Positions 1 to 7,710 of a stretch of 64,000 nt of DNA are shown one piece after another. The notes under the pieces were generated by a model that saw only the letters and a list, made by a program, of their open reading frames with translations, ran no database searches and was not told the DNA's origin. The translations under genes and the position numbers were made by a program. Every line of letters begins with the position of its first letter. The first letter of the stretch is position 1. The DNA lies in assembly GCA_938010435.1 (NCBI GenBank), contig CALLUS010000018.1:1-64000 (forward strand), in the 5' to 3' direction. The DNA comes from an uncultured Rhizobiaceae group bacterium. Lineage in GTDB: Bacteria; Pseudomonadota; Alphaproteobacteria; Rhizobiales; Rhizobiaceae.

Positions 1-156
1 GTCGTGTCTGGCGTAGTGGTATCGCTTTACCGTCGCCTCCTTGATCGTTCGGTTCATTCGTTCCACCTGGCCGTTTGTCCAAGGGTGATTTATTTTGGTC
101 AGTCGATGTTCGATGCCGTTCTCATCGCACACGCGGTCAAAAATGGCCTTATATTC
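1..156 (-). pseudogene. IS481-family transposase, C-terminal fragment (IS remnant)
   Basis: The minus strand reads 52 codons of a DDE integrase-type transposase running off the left edge. It contains the block HPWTNGQVERMNRTIKEAT, whose Glu in QVER is the last residue of the DDE triad in IS481/IS3-like enzymes. The reading frame is broken just upstream: an in-frame TAG lies at 172-174, and sequence beyond about 156 no longer resembles the family. The element is therefore 5'-truncated. The usual C-terminal part (about 40 more residues) would lie left of the window. No terminal inverted repeat or target duplication is visible at the inner break. Confidence 0.8.
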
Positions 157-234
157 TAAGCAGTTTAGTATCTACTCTAACTTGGGGGTTTGGCGATCTA
201 GCATATAAGATTTTAGTAAACTGATCTTTCTCAA

Positions 235-939
235 CTATCCAAAAGGCTTTTCAAATTCGCCGGTTTGTTCATTCATCGTCCACAAATCACCAGATGAAAT
301 ATCAAACCATGCGCCATGCAATCCAATTTGCTCACGGTCCAACAAGATCGACACACAGGGAAATGTTTTGAGGTGTGCGATAGATTGCCGGATGGATTCT
401 TCTTCCAGCTTAAATTGCAACTCTTCTTGGGTTTCCGCACCAGTACATTTCAAATTTTGAGCAACCGGTTCAAGCAGAGATATCCATTTACCGATAAAAT
501 CACCTGGCGAGAGTGGCTTTGTGGTTTCACCTGTCATTTGCTGGCGAAATGCGGCAATGCCACCACAGCGTCCATGACCCATGACCACTATGTGGCGCAC
601 GCGAAGTTCCTGAACCGCAAACTCCAATGCGGCGGATGTGCCGTGATAGTCACCATTTTGTTCGTAAGGCGGCATGATGTTTGCCACATTGCGCACCACA
701 AACATTTCTCCCGGCGCAGCACCGAAAATAACCTCTGGTGCAGAACGTGAATCGCAACAGGCAATAATCATTGTGTCCGGCTTTTGACCCAATTGTGCCA
801 ATTCTTCATAGCGTTCGCGTTCACGCGGCAATCTGTTTTTGCGGAAATGCGCGTACCCGCCAAGCAGTTTCCGTGGAAACTCTGGCTCGACCAAATCACG
901 TCTTGGTTTTATTAGCGTTGTGTCGGAACTATCTTGCAT
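235..939 (-). CDS. beta-class carbonic anhydrase
   Basis: This 234-residue cytosolic zinc enzyme interconverts CO2 and bicarbonate. The beta-class zinc ligands are visible as Cys62 (in CCDSR, with the Asp63-Arg65 dyad) and the H122-x-x-C125 pair in GHGRCGG. Length is normal for the plant/proteobacterial clade (about 210-235). Bicarbonate made here could feed the pyruvate carboxylase encoded at 46.9 kb, though that link is inference. The gene stands alone, with the IS481 remnant immediately downstream, so its 3' flank has been rearranged. No cyanase or permease neighbour is present to support the symbol cynT. Confidence 0.93.
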   Translation of the reverse strand: MQDSSDTTLIKPRRDLVEPEFPRKLLGGYAHFRKNRLPRERERYEELAQLGQKPDTMIIACCDSRSAPEVIFGAAPGEMFVVRNVANIMPPYEQNGDYHGTSAALEFAVQELRVRHIVVMGHGRCGGIAAFRQQMTGETTKPLSPGDFIGKWISLLEPVAQNLKCTGAETQEELQFKLEEESIRQSIAHLKTFPCVSILLDREQIGLHGAWFDISSGDLWTMNEQTGEFEKPFG

Positions 940-988
940 CGTGCAACCGTGTAAGAAACGAATTCTCTTCTGTCTTACACGAATGAGT

Positions 989-1180
989 TTAGTCGTCCAA
1001 CGCGCGCGCTTCAGAGATCAACAGGATCGGAACACCATCACGCACAGGATAGGCCAGTTTGGATTTCTTACAAATCAGCTCTTGCGACGCTTCATCGTAC
1101 ACAAGTGAACTCTTAGAATGCGGGCACACCAAAAGATCAAGCATTTTCGGATCAAGAATCTTTTGGTCGCGTTCAGACAT
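989..1180 (-). CDS. Trm112-like small protein (UPF0434/YcaR type)
   Basis: This 63-residue protein has the Trm112 fold signature. It starts with LDPKMLDLLVCPHSK, then has a central strand with a single Cys (ELICKKSKLAYPV) and ends RDGVPILLISEARALDD. Eukaryotic and archaeal Trm112 is a methyltransferase activator; the bacterial role is not settled. Only two nucleotides separate it from the Lon-type protein upstream, so the two are co-transcribed and it is the last gene of the thioredoxin-led operon. The zinc ribbon is incomplete, with Cys19 and one later Cys, as is common in bacterial members. Confidence 0.88.
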   Translation of the reverse strand: MSERDQKILDPKMLDLLVCPHSKSSLVYDEASQELICKKSKLAYPVRDGVPILLISEARALDD

Positions 1181-1182
1181 TC

Positions 1183-1857
1183 TTATTGCAGTGTACCTGA
1201 ATTACTGCCCGCTTCGCGTGCCAGCATAATTTCGGTGATCGCCACCAAAGTTTCAGATCGTGTTTTTAAATCAGGCGCTTCCAGCAAAGCTTGTTTTTCG
1301 GCAGGACCATAGGGACTCATCATCGATAGCGTATTAACCAGCGCTTCTGTACTGGCTTCACGAACACCATCCCAATCAGCTTCCATCTCATTGGCTTCAA
1401 GAAATTGTTTAAATGTGGTCAACAATCCTTCACGATCCACAGCCTTTGCCGCTTCTTCATTGTCGAGAAGATCGTCAGCAAATCCGGCAACGCGCCCTAT
1501 TCGATATCCGTTCACTTCATCCAATTCGTCAAGAAGTCTGAACCGGCTGATCCCCGCCAGATTGATCATCAAGCGACCATCATTTGATTCCTGATAGGCT
1601 GTTATGCGGCCAAGGCAACCAATCGTACAGAGAGGGTCTGCATCAGTGATATCAGCTTCAGCATCAAATTGAGGCTGAATCATTCCAACAATGCGATCCC
1701 CGGCCATGGCATCATCAATCATCGCCAAATATCGCGGTTCAAAAATATTCAACGGCATATTCCCCGCAGGCAAAAGCAAAGCTCCAGACAAAGGGAAAAG
1801 CGGAATAGATTCAGGCAAATCAGAAACTTTTGTATAAGTCGAATTTCCAGCCTTCAT
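1183..1857 (-). CDS. LON peptidase substrate-binding-domain protein
   Basis: A 224-residue stand-alone N-domain of Lon protease. It opens with the typical IPLFPLSGALLLPAGNMPLNIFEPRYLAMIDDAM stretch (residues about 18-51) and has the IGCLGRI motif near residue 80. There is no AAA+ or peptidase domain, so it is not a protease. The family is thought to bind unfolded substrates, but no function has been settled. It sits 36 nt downstream of the thioredoxin-TPR gene and 2 nt before the Trm112-like gene. That arrangement is frequent in Rhizobiales and fits a protein-quality-control operon. Confidence 0.9.
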   Translation of the reverse strand: MKAGNSTYTKVSDLPESIPLFPLSGALLLPAGNMPLNIFEPRYLAMIDDAMAGDRIVGMIQPQFDAEADITDADPLCTIGCLGRITAYQESNDGRLMINLAGISRFRLLDELDEVNGYRIGRVAGFADDLLDNEEAAKAVDREGLLTTFKQFLEANEMEADWDGVREASTEALVNTLSMMSPYGPAEKQALLEAPDLKTRSETLVAITEIMLAREAGSNSGTLQ

Positions 1858-1893
1858 CTCAATCTCCTCAATTCATAACGCACGATTACATTG

Positions 1894-2925
1894 TTATGAA
1901 AACAATACTGACGACAATGCGCGACGACCCGCAACAGTTGCAGGATCCATATTGCCCCAAGCTGCAAAAAACTCGAGCAACTTCTCGCGCGCACCGTCTT
2001 CTTCCCATTTCCGGTCCGCTTTCACAATTACGACCAATTGATCCACCGCCTCTTCACGGCGGCCATGGGCGTTTAAGGCAATCGCATAATCATATCGCGC
2101 TTGGTGGTTTTTGGGATCAGCTTCCGATGCTTCTGCAAGAGCGGAAATATCGCCAAGTTCATTGGCTTGATCTGCTAATTCAAGACTTTTTACCAAGGCA
2201 GCCAACGAGCCTTGATTATGGTGCTCTTCTGGAATTGTTGCCACAAGTTCACGTGCTTTATCATGTTCACCAACGGCAAAATAGCATTGTCCAATACCTG
2301 CAAGCGCATCTACGCTGCCAGGCTCTTGGGCAAGCACGGAGCTGTATAAATCCGCTGCCCCACCAAGATCTTCTTCTTTTAGCAACCGATCTGCCTCATC
2401 CAAAATTGCATTTAAATCTGCACCCGGCGGATTCGGATTCATCGCAGCAATTTTATCAACAAAGGCCTTCACCTCACTTTCAGGTTTTGCACCCATGAAA
2501 GCATCAGCTGGCTTTCCATCCACAAATGCCACAACGGCTGGAATGGATTGAATGCGCATTTGGCCAGCTACATCAGGATATTTTTCGATATCCATTTTAG
2601 CCAACGTAACGGCACCTTTCGCCGCAGTAACAGCGCTCTCAATCACTGGACCCAATTGTTTACATGGGCCACACCATGGTGCCCAAAAATCCACGATGAC
2701 AGGCGCAACCTTAGAAGCTTCCAAAACATCAGCCATAAAACTGTCGGTTGTCACATCTTTGATCAATTGATCAGCGGCAATTCCTTGCGAAGCAGCGGGC
2801 ACAGGTGACGGCGCACCACCAAATGAAGCGCCACCAGAGGTTGGAGCCATCGATGCACCAGCAGAAACACTGCCACCCATGGAGTAAGACATATTTTGTT
2901 TCGGTGTTTTTGGGTCTTCACTCAT
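1894..2925 (-). CDS. thioredoxin-TPR co-chaperone (CnoX/YbbN-like)
   Basis: A 343-residue cytosolic protein with three parts. It has a Gly/Ser/Ala-rich leader (residues 1-50), a thioredoxin domain with an intact W84-C-G-P-C88 active site, and a C-terminal TPR-like helical region (about 170-330). This is the layout of the chaperedoxin CnoX/YbbN, which holds unfolded proteins and protects cysteines from over-oxidation. E. coli YbbN has lost the catalytic Cys pair, but here CGPC is intact, so a redox role is possible. It heads the operon with the Lon-type and Trm112-like genes and lies behind a sigma-32-like promoter at 2971-3000. Confidence 0.92.
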   Translation of the reverse strand: MSEDPKTPKQNMSYSMGGSVSAGASMAPTSGGASFGGAPSPVPAASQGIAADQLIKDVTTDSFMADVLEASKVAPVIVDFWAPWCGPCKQLGPVIESAVTAAKGAVTLAKMDIEKYPDVAGQMRIQSIPAVVAFVDGKPADAFMGAKPESEVKAFVDKIAAMNPNPPGADLNAILDEADRLLKEEDLGGAADLYSSVLAQEPGSVDALAGIGQCYFAVGEHDKARELVATIPEEHHNQGSLAALVKSLELADQANELGDISALAEASEADPKNHQARYDYAIALNAHGRREEAVDQLVVIVKADRKWEEDGAREKLLEFFAAWGNMDPATVAGRRALSSVLFS

Positions 2926-2970
2926 GTTCTGTTTCCTGAATTCAATGCAATTGGCGGCGCATATCTACTC

Positions 2971-3000
2971 TAAAATGGGGCGAAAGCCCGAATTTGCAAG
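2971..3000 (-). promoter_or_regulatory. putative heat-shock (sigma-32) promoter of the thioredoxin-TPR operon
   Basis: On the minus strand CTTGCA (3000-2995) is followed after 14 nt by CCCCATTTTA (2980-2971). The sigma-32 consensus is CTTGAA, a 13-15 nt spacer and CCCCATtTa, so one base of the -35 box differs. The start site would fall near 2964, about 40 nt before the ATG at 2925. The -35 box abuts the stop codon of the upstream gene. A heat-shock promoter suits a chaperedoxin operon. Confidence 0.55.
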
Positions 3001-3525
3001 TTAGACCTCTTGGTCTAAATCCACAATCAACGGGTCATGATCGCAGTTTTTAGCAAATGCGATAAGATCATCTCGTCCAATTGTCGTCGTTGCATCGTTG
3101 GTAAGCGGATGACAGTTGATTTTATCATGACGCATCAATCTTTGATCAATAGCAAATATAACACGGTTTTCACGATCGTTGATCACTCCAAGCGCCGTCA
3201 CCGCTCCGGGGATAACCCCTAAAAATTCTTCAAGAGCTTCAGGCTTACCGAAAGAAAATTTACTCGAGCCACCCAACAGCTTGTGCAGGGTTTTCAAATT
3301 CACCACACTGCCTTCTTCAGCAGTAAGAAGAAAATAATTCCTTTTCTTATCCTTTAAGAACAAGTTTTTCGTGTGGCCACCATCAATTTCGCCGCGCAAA
3401 TTTTGAGAATCTTCCACTGTGAACAAAGGTGCATGATCTTTGGTTTCAGTTTGAAAACCACACGTATCAAGATAAGCAAGCAACGCTTCGCGACCAACCG
3501 GCGCATTGGGAAGGGGTTTGGACAT
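3001..3525 (-). CDS. prolyl-tRNA deacylase, free-standing INS/YbaK-type editing domain (PrdX/ProXp-ala-like)
   Basis: A 174-residue single-domain trans-editing protein of the YbaK/ProRS INS family, which hydrolyses mischarged aminoacyl-tRNA (typically Ala-tRNAPro). The substrate-binding pattern is visible as GGHTKNLFLKDKK (about residues 55-67), SSKFSFGKPE, and the loop IPGAVTALGVIND. ATG at 3525 is preferred over the TTG 12 nt upstream because GGAA lies about 7 nt before it. Downstream is the heat-shock-like promoter of the thioredoxin operon. Substrate specificity cannot be assigned from sequence alone. Confidence 0.85.
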   Translation of the reverse strand: MSKPLPNAPVGREALLAYLDTCGFQTETKDHAPLFTVEDSQNLRGEIDGGHTKNLFLKDKKRNYFLLTAEEGSVVNLKTLHKLLGGSSKFSFGKPEALEEFLGVIPGAVTALGVINDRENRVIFAIDQRLMRHDKINCHPLTNDATTTIGRDDLIAFAKNCDHDPLIVDLDQEV

Positions 3526-3647
3526 ATTCGTTTCCAAAGACAGTTTTACAACGCCATGTGACTAGCATCGCCTACACCTCAACGAAAGGCTGTTTGCAAA
3601 TCCTTCATCAAGGCAAAATTTTCCGCCTTTTTGAATGCATTTGCACC

Positions 3648-3676
3648 TTGCATTCAGCTTCATGTTGGCCCATATA
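3648..3676 (+). promoter_or_regulatory. putative promoter of tRNA-Gly
   Basis: TTGCAT (3648-3653) and CATATA (3671-3676) are separated by 17 nt. Transcription would start near 3683, giving a 5' leader of about 27 nt before the tRNA. This is the best-spaced pair upstream of the tRNA, but the -10 box is weak. Confidence 0.35.
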
Positions 3677-3709
3677 CAGCGCGCTGGCCAACCCGGGTCA
3701 GTCGCTCGA

Positions 3710-3784
<75 letters not shown>

Positions 3785-3808
3785 ATTTTCCTTCTCTTGT
3801 AGAATGTG

Positions 3809-4273
3809 TCAGCCAATCGCGTAAAGCGCCGTGGTCACTGCAGACTTGTGCCTTGCACCTGTACCCACAAAAAGCATGTGATTGACCCACCTGTAACGTG
3901 GATCTCCCGTCTCAAGCCGTGCTTGCGTGCGCATGTAATACTGATCTGGTGAAACTTCTTCACCTTCTGCCAGTTTTTTCAAAACGTCTGGTGAGCCAAA
4001 TCGATATCCATAGTTGATAATTTCGATTGTCGCACCATCATTCGTTTCCAAAGCATAACGTGTATCGAGCTCGGTCAAATTGCCATCAATCACTGTTTGC
4101 CAATCCGCGCCTACATCAAGAACACGTCCATTGATCCGCGGCCCAATGACCACACCACCAACAATGGGAATAATCCTTCGTTGGCCAGCTCTTCCATTGC
4201 CCATTTCATGAACAGGCCCAAGAGCAACTTCAATATCACAAACATATTCCAGCGTGGGTGCATTCAATTTCAT
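3809..4273 (-). CDS. DUF3237 family protein (UPF0311)
   Basis: A 154-residue protein of the DUF3237 family, recognisable by GPVHEMGNGRAGQRRIIPI near the N-terminus, the GGADWQ-like core (here VGADWQTVIDGNLTELDTRY) and the closing NHMLFVGTG. It forms a predicted beta-barrel and has no established function. ATG at 4273 is chosen because GGAG lies 8 nt upstream. A longer frame reaches back to 4369 but would run through the leuD terminator. It follows leuD on the same strand, but the intervening terminator suggests separate expression. Confidence 0.82.
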   Translation of the reverse strand: MKLNAPTLEYVCDIEVALGPVHEMGNGRAGQRRIIPIVGGVVIGPRINGRVLDVGADWQTVIDGNLTELDTRYALETNDGATIEIINYGYRFGSPDVLKKLAEGEEVSPDQYYMRTQARLETGDPRYRWVNHMLFVGTGARHKSAVTTALYAIG

Positions 4274-4320
4274 TTTCACATCTCCGCTTTGGTTGTCAGG
4301 GATATTAGAATTCAAACAAT

Positions 4321-4357
4321 CCAAAAAAAACCCGAAAGGCAGTGCCATCCGGGTTTT
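4321..4357 (-). terminator. Rho-independent terminator of leuD
   Basis: On the minus strand AACCCG (4355-4350) pairs with CGGGTT (4334-4329) around a 15-nt loop and is followed directly by a run of T. It lies about 28 nt beyond the leuD stop codon and just before the DUF3237 gene. Confidence 0.75.
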
Positions 4358-4384
4358 CAAGACACACATTTTTCAATTCAAAAA

Positions 4385-4987
4385 TCAAACCCAAGCGCGC
4401 TCGTTCAATTTCTTTTCATAAGCATCAATGCTGTCAACTTTTTCCAGTGTTAAACCGATATCATCCAACCCGTTCAACATGCAGTGCTTTTTGTGGGCAT
4501 CGATCTCAAACGAGATGGTGCCACCATCAGGACCAGAAATCGTTTGGCTTTCGAGGTCCACGGTCAAAACAGCGTTAGAACCGCGATTTGCATCGTCCAT
4601 CAAATGTTCAAGCTCATCTTCACTCACCTGAACCGGCAAAATACCGTTCTTGAAACAGTTGTTGTAAAAAATATCCGCGAAGCTTGTTGAAATCACACAG
4701 CGAATGCCGCGATCCAACAAAGCCCATGGCGCATGTTCGCGCGAAGAGCCACATCCAAAATTATCACCCGCCACCAAAATGGTTGCGTCGCGATATGCAG
4801 GTTTATTGAGAACAAAATCAGGGTTCTCGCTACCATCTTCATTAAGACGCATTTCGGCGAACAAGCCTTCCGACAGGCCGGTGCGTTTGATCGTTTTCAA
4901 ATAGTCCTTCGGAATAATCATATCAGTGTCGATATTGATAATCGGAAGCGGTGCAGCAACACCTGTCATTTTTGTGAACTTGTCCAT
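4385..4987 (-). CDS. leuD: 3-isopropylmalate dehydratase, small subunit
   Basis: The 200-residue swivel-domain partner of LeuC, isomerising 2- to 3-isopropylmalate in leucine biosynthesis. Family marks are the N-terminal [23 protein letters not shown] segment, [15 protein letters not shown] (about residues 74-88, the substrate-binding swivel loop) and the [12 protein letters not shown] helix. Length is that of the alphaproteobacterial enzyme. It is separated from leuC (11.7 kb, opposite strand) and leuB (35.4 kb), whereas many relatives keep them close. A terminator follows at 4321-4357. Confidence 0.97.
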   Translation of the reverse strand: MDKFTKMTGVAAPLPIINIDTDMIIPKDYLKTIKRTGLSEGLFAEMRLNEDGSENPDFVLNKPAYRDATILVAGDNFGCGSSREHAPWALLDRGIRCVISTSFADIFYNNCFKNGILPVQVSEDELEHLMDDANRGSNAVLTVDLESQTISGPDGGTISFEIDAHKKHCMLNGLDDIGLTLEKVDSIDAYEKKLNERAWV

Positions 4988-5072
4988 GAGGTAAAGTCTC
5001 TTGTGCGGTCTATTGAGGATGATCTACACCAGACTTTCCAAATCGCCAAGATCAACACAGGCTTAGTTCGTC

Positions 5073-5279
5073 ATGAAACTCTACAGAATGATCACCGGAC
5101 CCGATGATAATGAATTCTGTCATCGTATTTCCAGAGCTTTATCCAATGGTTGGCAACTGGCAGGCAGCGCATCACTCACATTCGATGCTGTCCGTGGTCG
5201 AACAATATGCGGACAACCTGTGACGAAAGAAGTGCCCGATGTGGATTATTCACCTGACATTAAATTAGGCGACTATTGA
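5073..5279 (+). CDS. DUF1737 small protein
   Basis: A 68-residue protein matching DUF1737: YRMITGPDDNEFCHRISRAL, a central GWQLAGSASLTFD, then CGQPVTKEV and a C-terminal tail ending in LGDY. Members are short, soluble and of unknown function, and are common in Rhizobiales. The ribosome-binding site is weak, but the family match begins at this ATG. The next gene starts 3 nt after its stop, so the two are probably co-transcribed. Confidence 0.8.
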   Translation: MKLYRMITGPDDNEFCHRISRALSNGWQLAGSASLTFDAVRGRTICGQPVTKEVPDVDYSPDIKLGDY

Positions 5280-5282
5280 TCC

Positions 5283-5675
5283 ATGTACCGCGAAGATTCA
5301 TTCTTCACATTGACAATCGGCGGTCAGATTGGATTGGTCGCATTGTCTTTGGTTTTAGCAGTAGTCTTTATTTACATCTGCTGGCGAACAACACGTGGGA
5401 AAGCCGCTTGGCTGCGGTTAGCAATCGCCCTGTTTCTTTTCATGCTGTTCATCTGGTTGATGCCGCAGGTTTATTATACCTATTATATCTTCTTACTCGG
5501 CGTTCCGTGGCAGGTGGTCATTCAACCACCGCCTACACCAAGAGATCTTATCCGAATTTTATTTTTCGCAGAAAATACAAACTTGTCATTTCACGCCCAA
5601 GCAGTCATCGGATGGGTGCTCATAATACTCGGTCTTTTCAGACCTCAACTCAGCAAAACTAAACCTGCTCGCTGA
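5283..5675 (+). CDS. hypothetical inner-membrane protein
   Basis: A 130-residue protein that I do not recognise. It has about three hydrophobic segments: residues 12-34, 45-80 (probably two passes, rich in Tyr and aromatic residues) and 107-122. A Pro-rich cytosolic or periplasmic loop (VIQPPPTPRDL) lies before the last one. It is co-directional with, and 3 nt after, the DUF1737 gene. Its last 17 nt overlap the tail of the convergent phosphotransacylase-like gene, which is typical of a real tail-to-tail junction. Confidence 0.65.
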   Translation: MYREDSFFTLTIGGQIGLVALSLVLAVVFIYICWRTTRGKAAWLRLAIALFLFMLFIWLMPQVYYTYYIFLLGVPWQVVIQPPPTPRDLIRILFFAENTNLSFHAQAVIGWVLIILGLFRPQLSKTKPAR

Positions 5676-6597
5676 GATATTTTGCATAAAGAACACCCAG
5701 CGCACATGAAGCAATTCTTGCTTCTGCGCTATCTGCACGGCTGGTCAAAATAACGGGTGCTTTCGCACCAACCACCAACCCGGCTGTCTCACTGCCCGCC
5801 ATGAACGTAAGTGCTTTGAAGAAAATATTGCCGGCTTCAATTGTGGGCACAACCAGAATATCTGCATCGCCCGCAACAGGAGAATCAATGCCTTTAAGTT
5901 TTGCAGCTTCTTTGCTCACAGCATTGTCCAACGCAAACGGGCCGTCGACCAGGCCACCCGTGATTTTTCCATTTACCGCAGCATCAGCAACCGCACGCGC
6001 TTCAACTGATGACGGTATTCCAGGGTTCGGACTTTCGACAGCCGAAAGAATTGCAGCTTTCGGAGTTTCCACCCCCAGCGCCCGCGCCAAATCAATCCCG
6101 TTCTGTGTAATCGAAATCTTATGGTTCTCGGTCGGAGCCACATTGAGGGCGGCATCGGTAATGATCATTGGACGGTTCCAATTTGGAATATCCATTACGA
6201 AACAATGGCTGGTGCGTTGCGATGTGCGCAAACCGTTTTCTTTGCGAATAACAGCCGCCAAATAGGTATCAGAGTGAATAAAGCCTTTCATCAAGACTTG
6301 GGCAGTTCCGTCTGCCACTAAATCAACACCATGATGAGCCGCCTGCTCTTCGGTATCTGCTTGAACGATCTCAAGGCCGGAAATATCAAAACCGGCACCC
6401 TTGGCGGTGTTCTCAATACGGATACGATCACCAACCAATATCGGAATAATCAAACCTTCATCACGCGCATCCAATGCGCCTTCCAAAGCTGTTGCTTCTT
6501 CAGGACAAATTACGGCGGTTTTCAAAGGGTCGAGCGGGGCACACATGGCCAAGAGTTTTGAAAAATGTGGACGTGTCTCTAGTGTAATGCTGTGCAC
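5659..6597 (-). CDS. phosphate acetyl/butyryltransferase-family enzyme
   Basis: A 312-residue protein of the PTA/PTB family, which exchanges acyl groups between CoA and phosphate. Recognisable stretches are AVICPEEATALEGALDA (residues about 28-45), VLMKGFIHSDTYL, GLRTSQRTSHCFVMDIP, and the C-terminal AGLVVGAKAPVILTSRADSAEARIASCAL. It lacks the N-terminal domains of long Pta and resembles the stand-alone or enoyl-hydratase-linked phosphotransacylases of alphaproteobacteria. No acyl kinase gene is next to it, so its pathway (acetate overflow or butyrate/PHB-type turnover) cannot be decided here. Confidence 0.85.
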   Translation of the reverse strand: MHSITLETRPHFSKLLAMCAPLDPLKTAVICPEEATALEGALDARDEGLIIPILVGDRIRIENTAKGAGFDISGLEIVQADTEEQAAHHGVDLVADGTAQVLMKGFIHSDTYLAAVIRKENGLRTSQRTSHCFVMDIPNWNRPMIITDAALNVAPTENHKISITQNGIDLARALGVETPKAAILSAVESPNPGIPSSVEARAVADAAVNGKITGGLVDGPFALDNAVSKEAAKLKGIDSPVAGDADILVVPTIEAGNIFFKALTFMAGSETAGLVVGAKAPVILTSRADSAEARIASCALGVLYAKYLSEQV

Positions 6598-6736
6598 GAT
6601 TGGCTCCGGAATTATATCGTAGTTTCAAATATCTCTTAAAGATATTTATTGGACGGGGGAAGCACCACAGCACTTTCCGAGCGCTCGAAAAAAGCCTAGA
6701 CGTTTAGCTTTCTTGAATTCACTTGAGGACAATCCA

Positions 6737-7708
6737 ATGAGCACCGATACAATCACAAAAATCTTGACCATTGGGACTTTCTTTCCAAGTGTAAATTCAG
6801 ATCTGCAAAAGTCATTCACAGTTGTAGAATGCCCTAATCGGACTGACGTTGAAAAACTGTCGCCCGAACAGTGCAACGAGATCGAAGGGCTAGCGACATT
6901 CGGATGGGCACCAGCTGATCTGATCGAAAAATTTCCCAATCTCAAACTGATTTCCAGCTTTGGCGTGGGTTATGATGGTGTTGATGCAGATCATGCAACT
7001 TCAAACGGTATTTTAGTCACGCACACGCCCGATGTTTTGAATGACGATGTGGCCAATACAACAATTGTTTTGATCCTCGCCACCATGCGTCGGATCATTG
7101 CGCAAGATAAATATCTCCGCGAAGGCCGTTGGGTAACGGAAGGTAACGCCCCTCTCACCAAAAGCATTCGTGGAAAGAAAGTTGGAATAGTAGGCTTAGG
7201 GCGCATTGGCGATGCGATTGCAGAAAAACTGTCGGTCTTCCAGTGCGAAACCGTTTATCATTCCAGAAATGAAAAACCGGATGTGACTTATCGCTATTAT
7301 GAGAATCTAATTGAAATGGCTCATGACTGCGATGTGTTGGTTGTCATCACGCCGGGTGGTCCTGCCACCAACAAGCTGATCAATCGCGATGTGATGAACG
7401 CGCTCGGGTCGGAAGGCACGCTTATCAATGTTGCGCGCGGAACTGTCGTGGATGAATCTGAAATGGTGAAAGCTCTTCAAGATGGGCGGTTGGGTGCAGC
7501 CGGACTTGATGTATTTGAAGATGAGCCCAACGTTCCCGAAGAACTATTCTCCATGGAAAATGTGGTGCTCACCCCTCACGTGGCCAGCGCTACATGGGAA
7601 ACCCGTCAGGCTATGTCTGATTTAGTGGTCGAAAATCTCGTTTCATATTTTTCGAACGGAACAGTCGAAACACCCGTACCAGAATGTGTTGATCTTCACG
7701 GCGCATAA
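6737..7708 (+). CDS. D-isomer-specific 2-hydroxyacid dehydrogenase (glyoxylate/hydroxypyruvate reductase type)
   Basis: A 323-residue NAD(P)-dependent oxidoreductase. The Rossmann motif is VGIVGLGRIGDAIAEKL (about residues 152-168). The catalytic trio appears as Arg in NVARGTVVDE, Glu in DVFEDEPNVP and His in TPHVASATWETR. ATG at 6737 has GAGG about 8 nt upstream and is preferred to the ATG at 6713. It is divergent from the phosphotransacylase gene and converges on the GST gene with a 2-nt gap. The natural 2-oxoacid cannot be named; glyoxylate or hydroxypyruvate are the common ones for this clade. Confidence 0.88.
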   Translation: MSTDTITKILTIGTFFPSVNSDLQKSFTVVECPNRTDVEKLSPEQCNEIEGLATFGWAPADLIEKFPNLKLISSFGVGYDGVDADHATSNGILVTHTPDVLNDDVANTTIVLILATMRRIIAQDKYLREGRWVTEGNAPLTKSIRGKKVGIVGLGRIGDAIAEKLSVFQCETVYHSRNEKPDVTYRYYENLIEMAHDCDVLVVITPGGPATNKLINRDVMNALGSEGTLINVARGTVVDESEMVKALQDGRLGAAGLDVFEDEPNVPEELFSMENVVLTPHVASATWETRQAMSDLVVENLVSYFSNGTVETPVPECVDLHGA

Positions 7709-7710
7709 TT

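Noticed and set aside
1830-2498. 222-codon plus-strand frame opposite the thioredoxin-TPR gene
   Set aside because: Low-complexity Leu/Gln/Pro/His composition typical of antisense to an Ala/Glu-rich helical gene.
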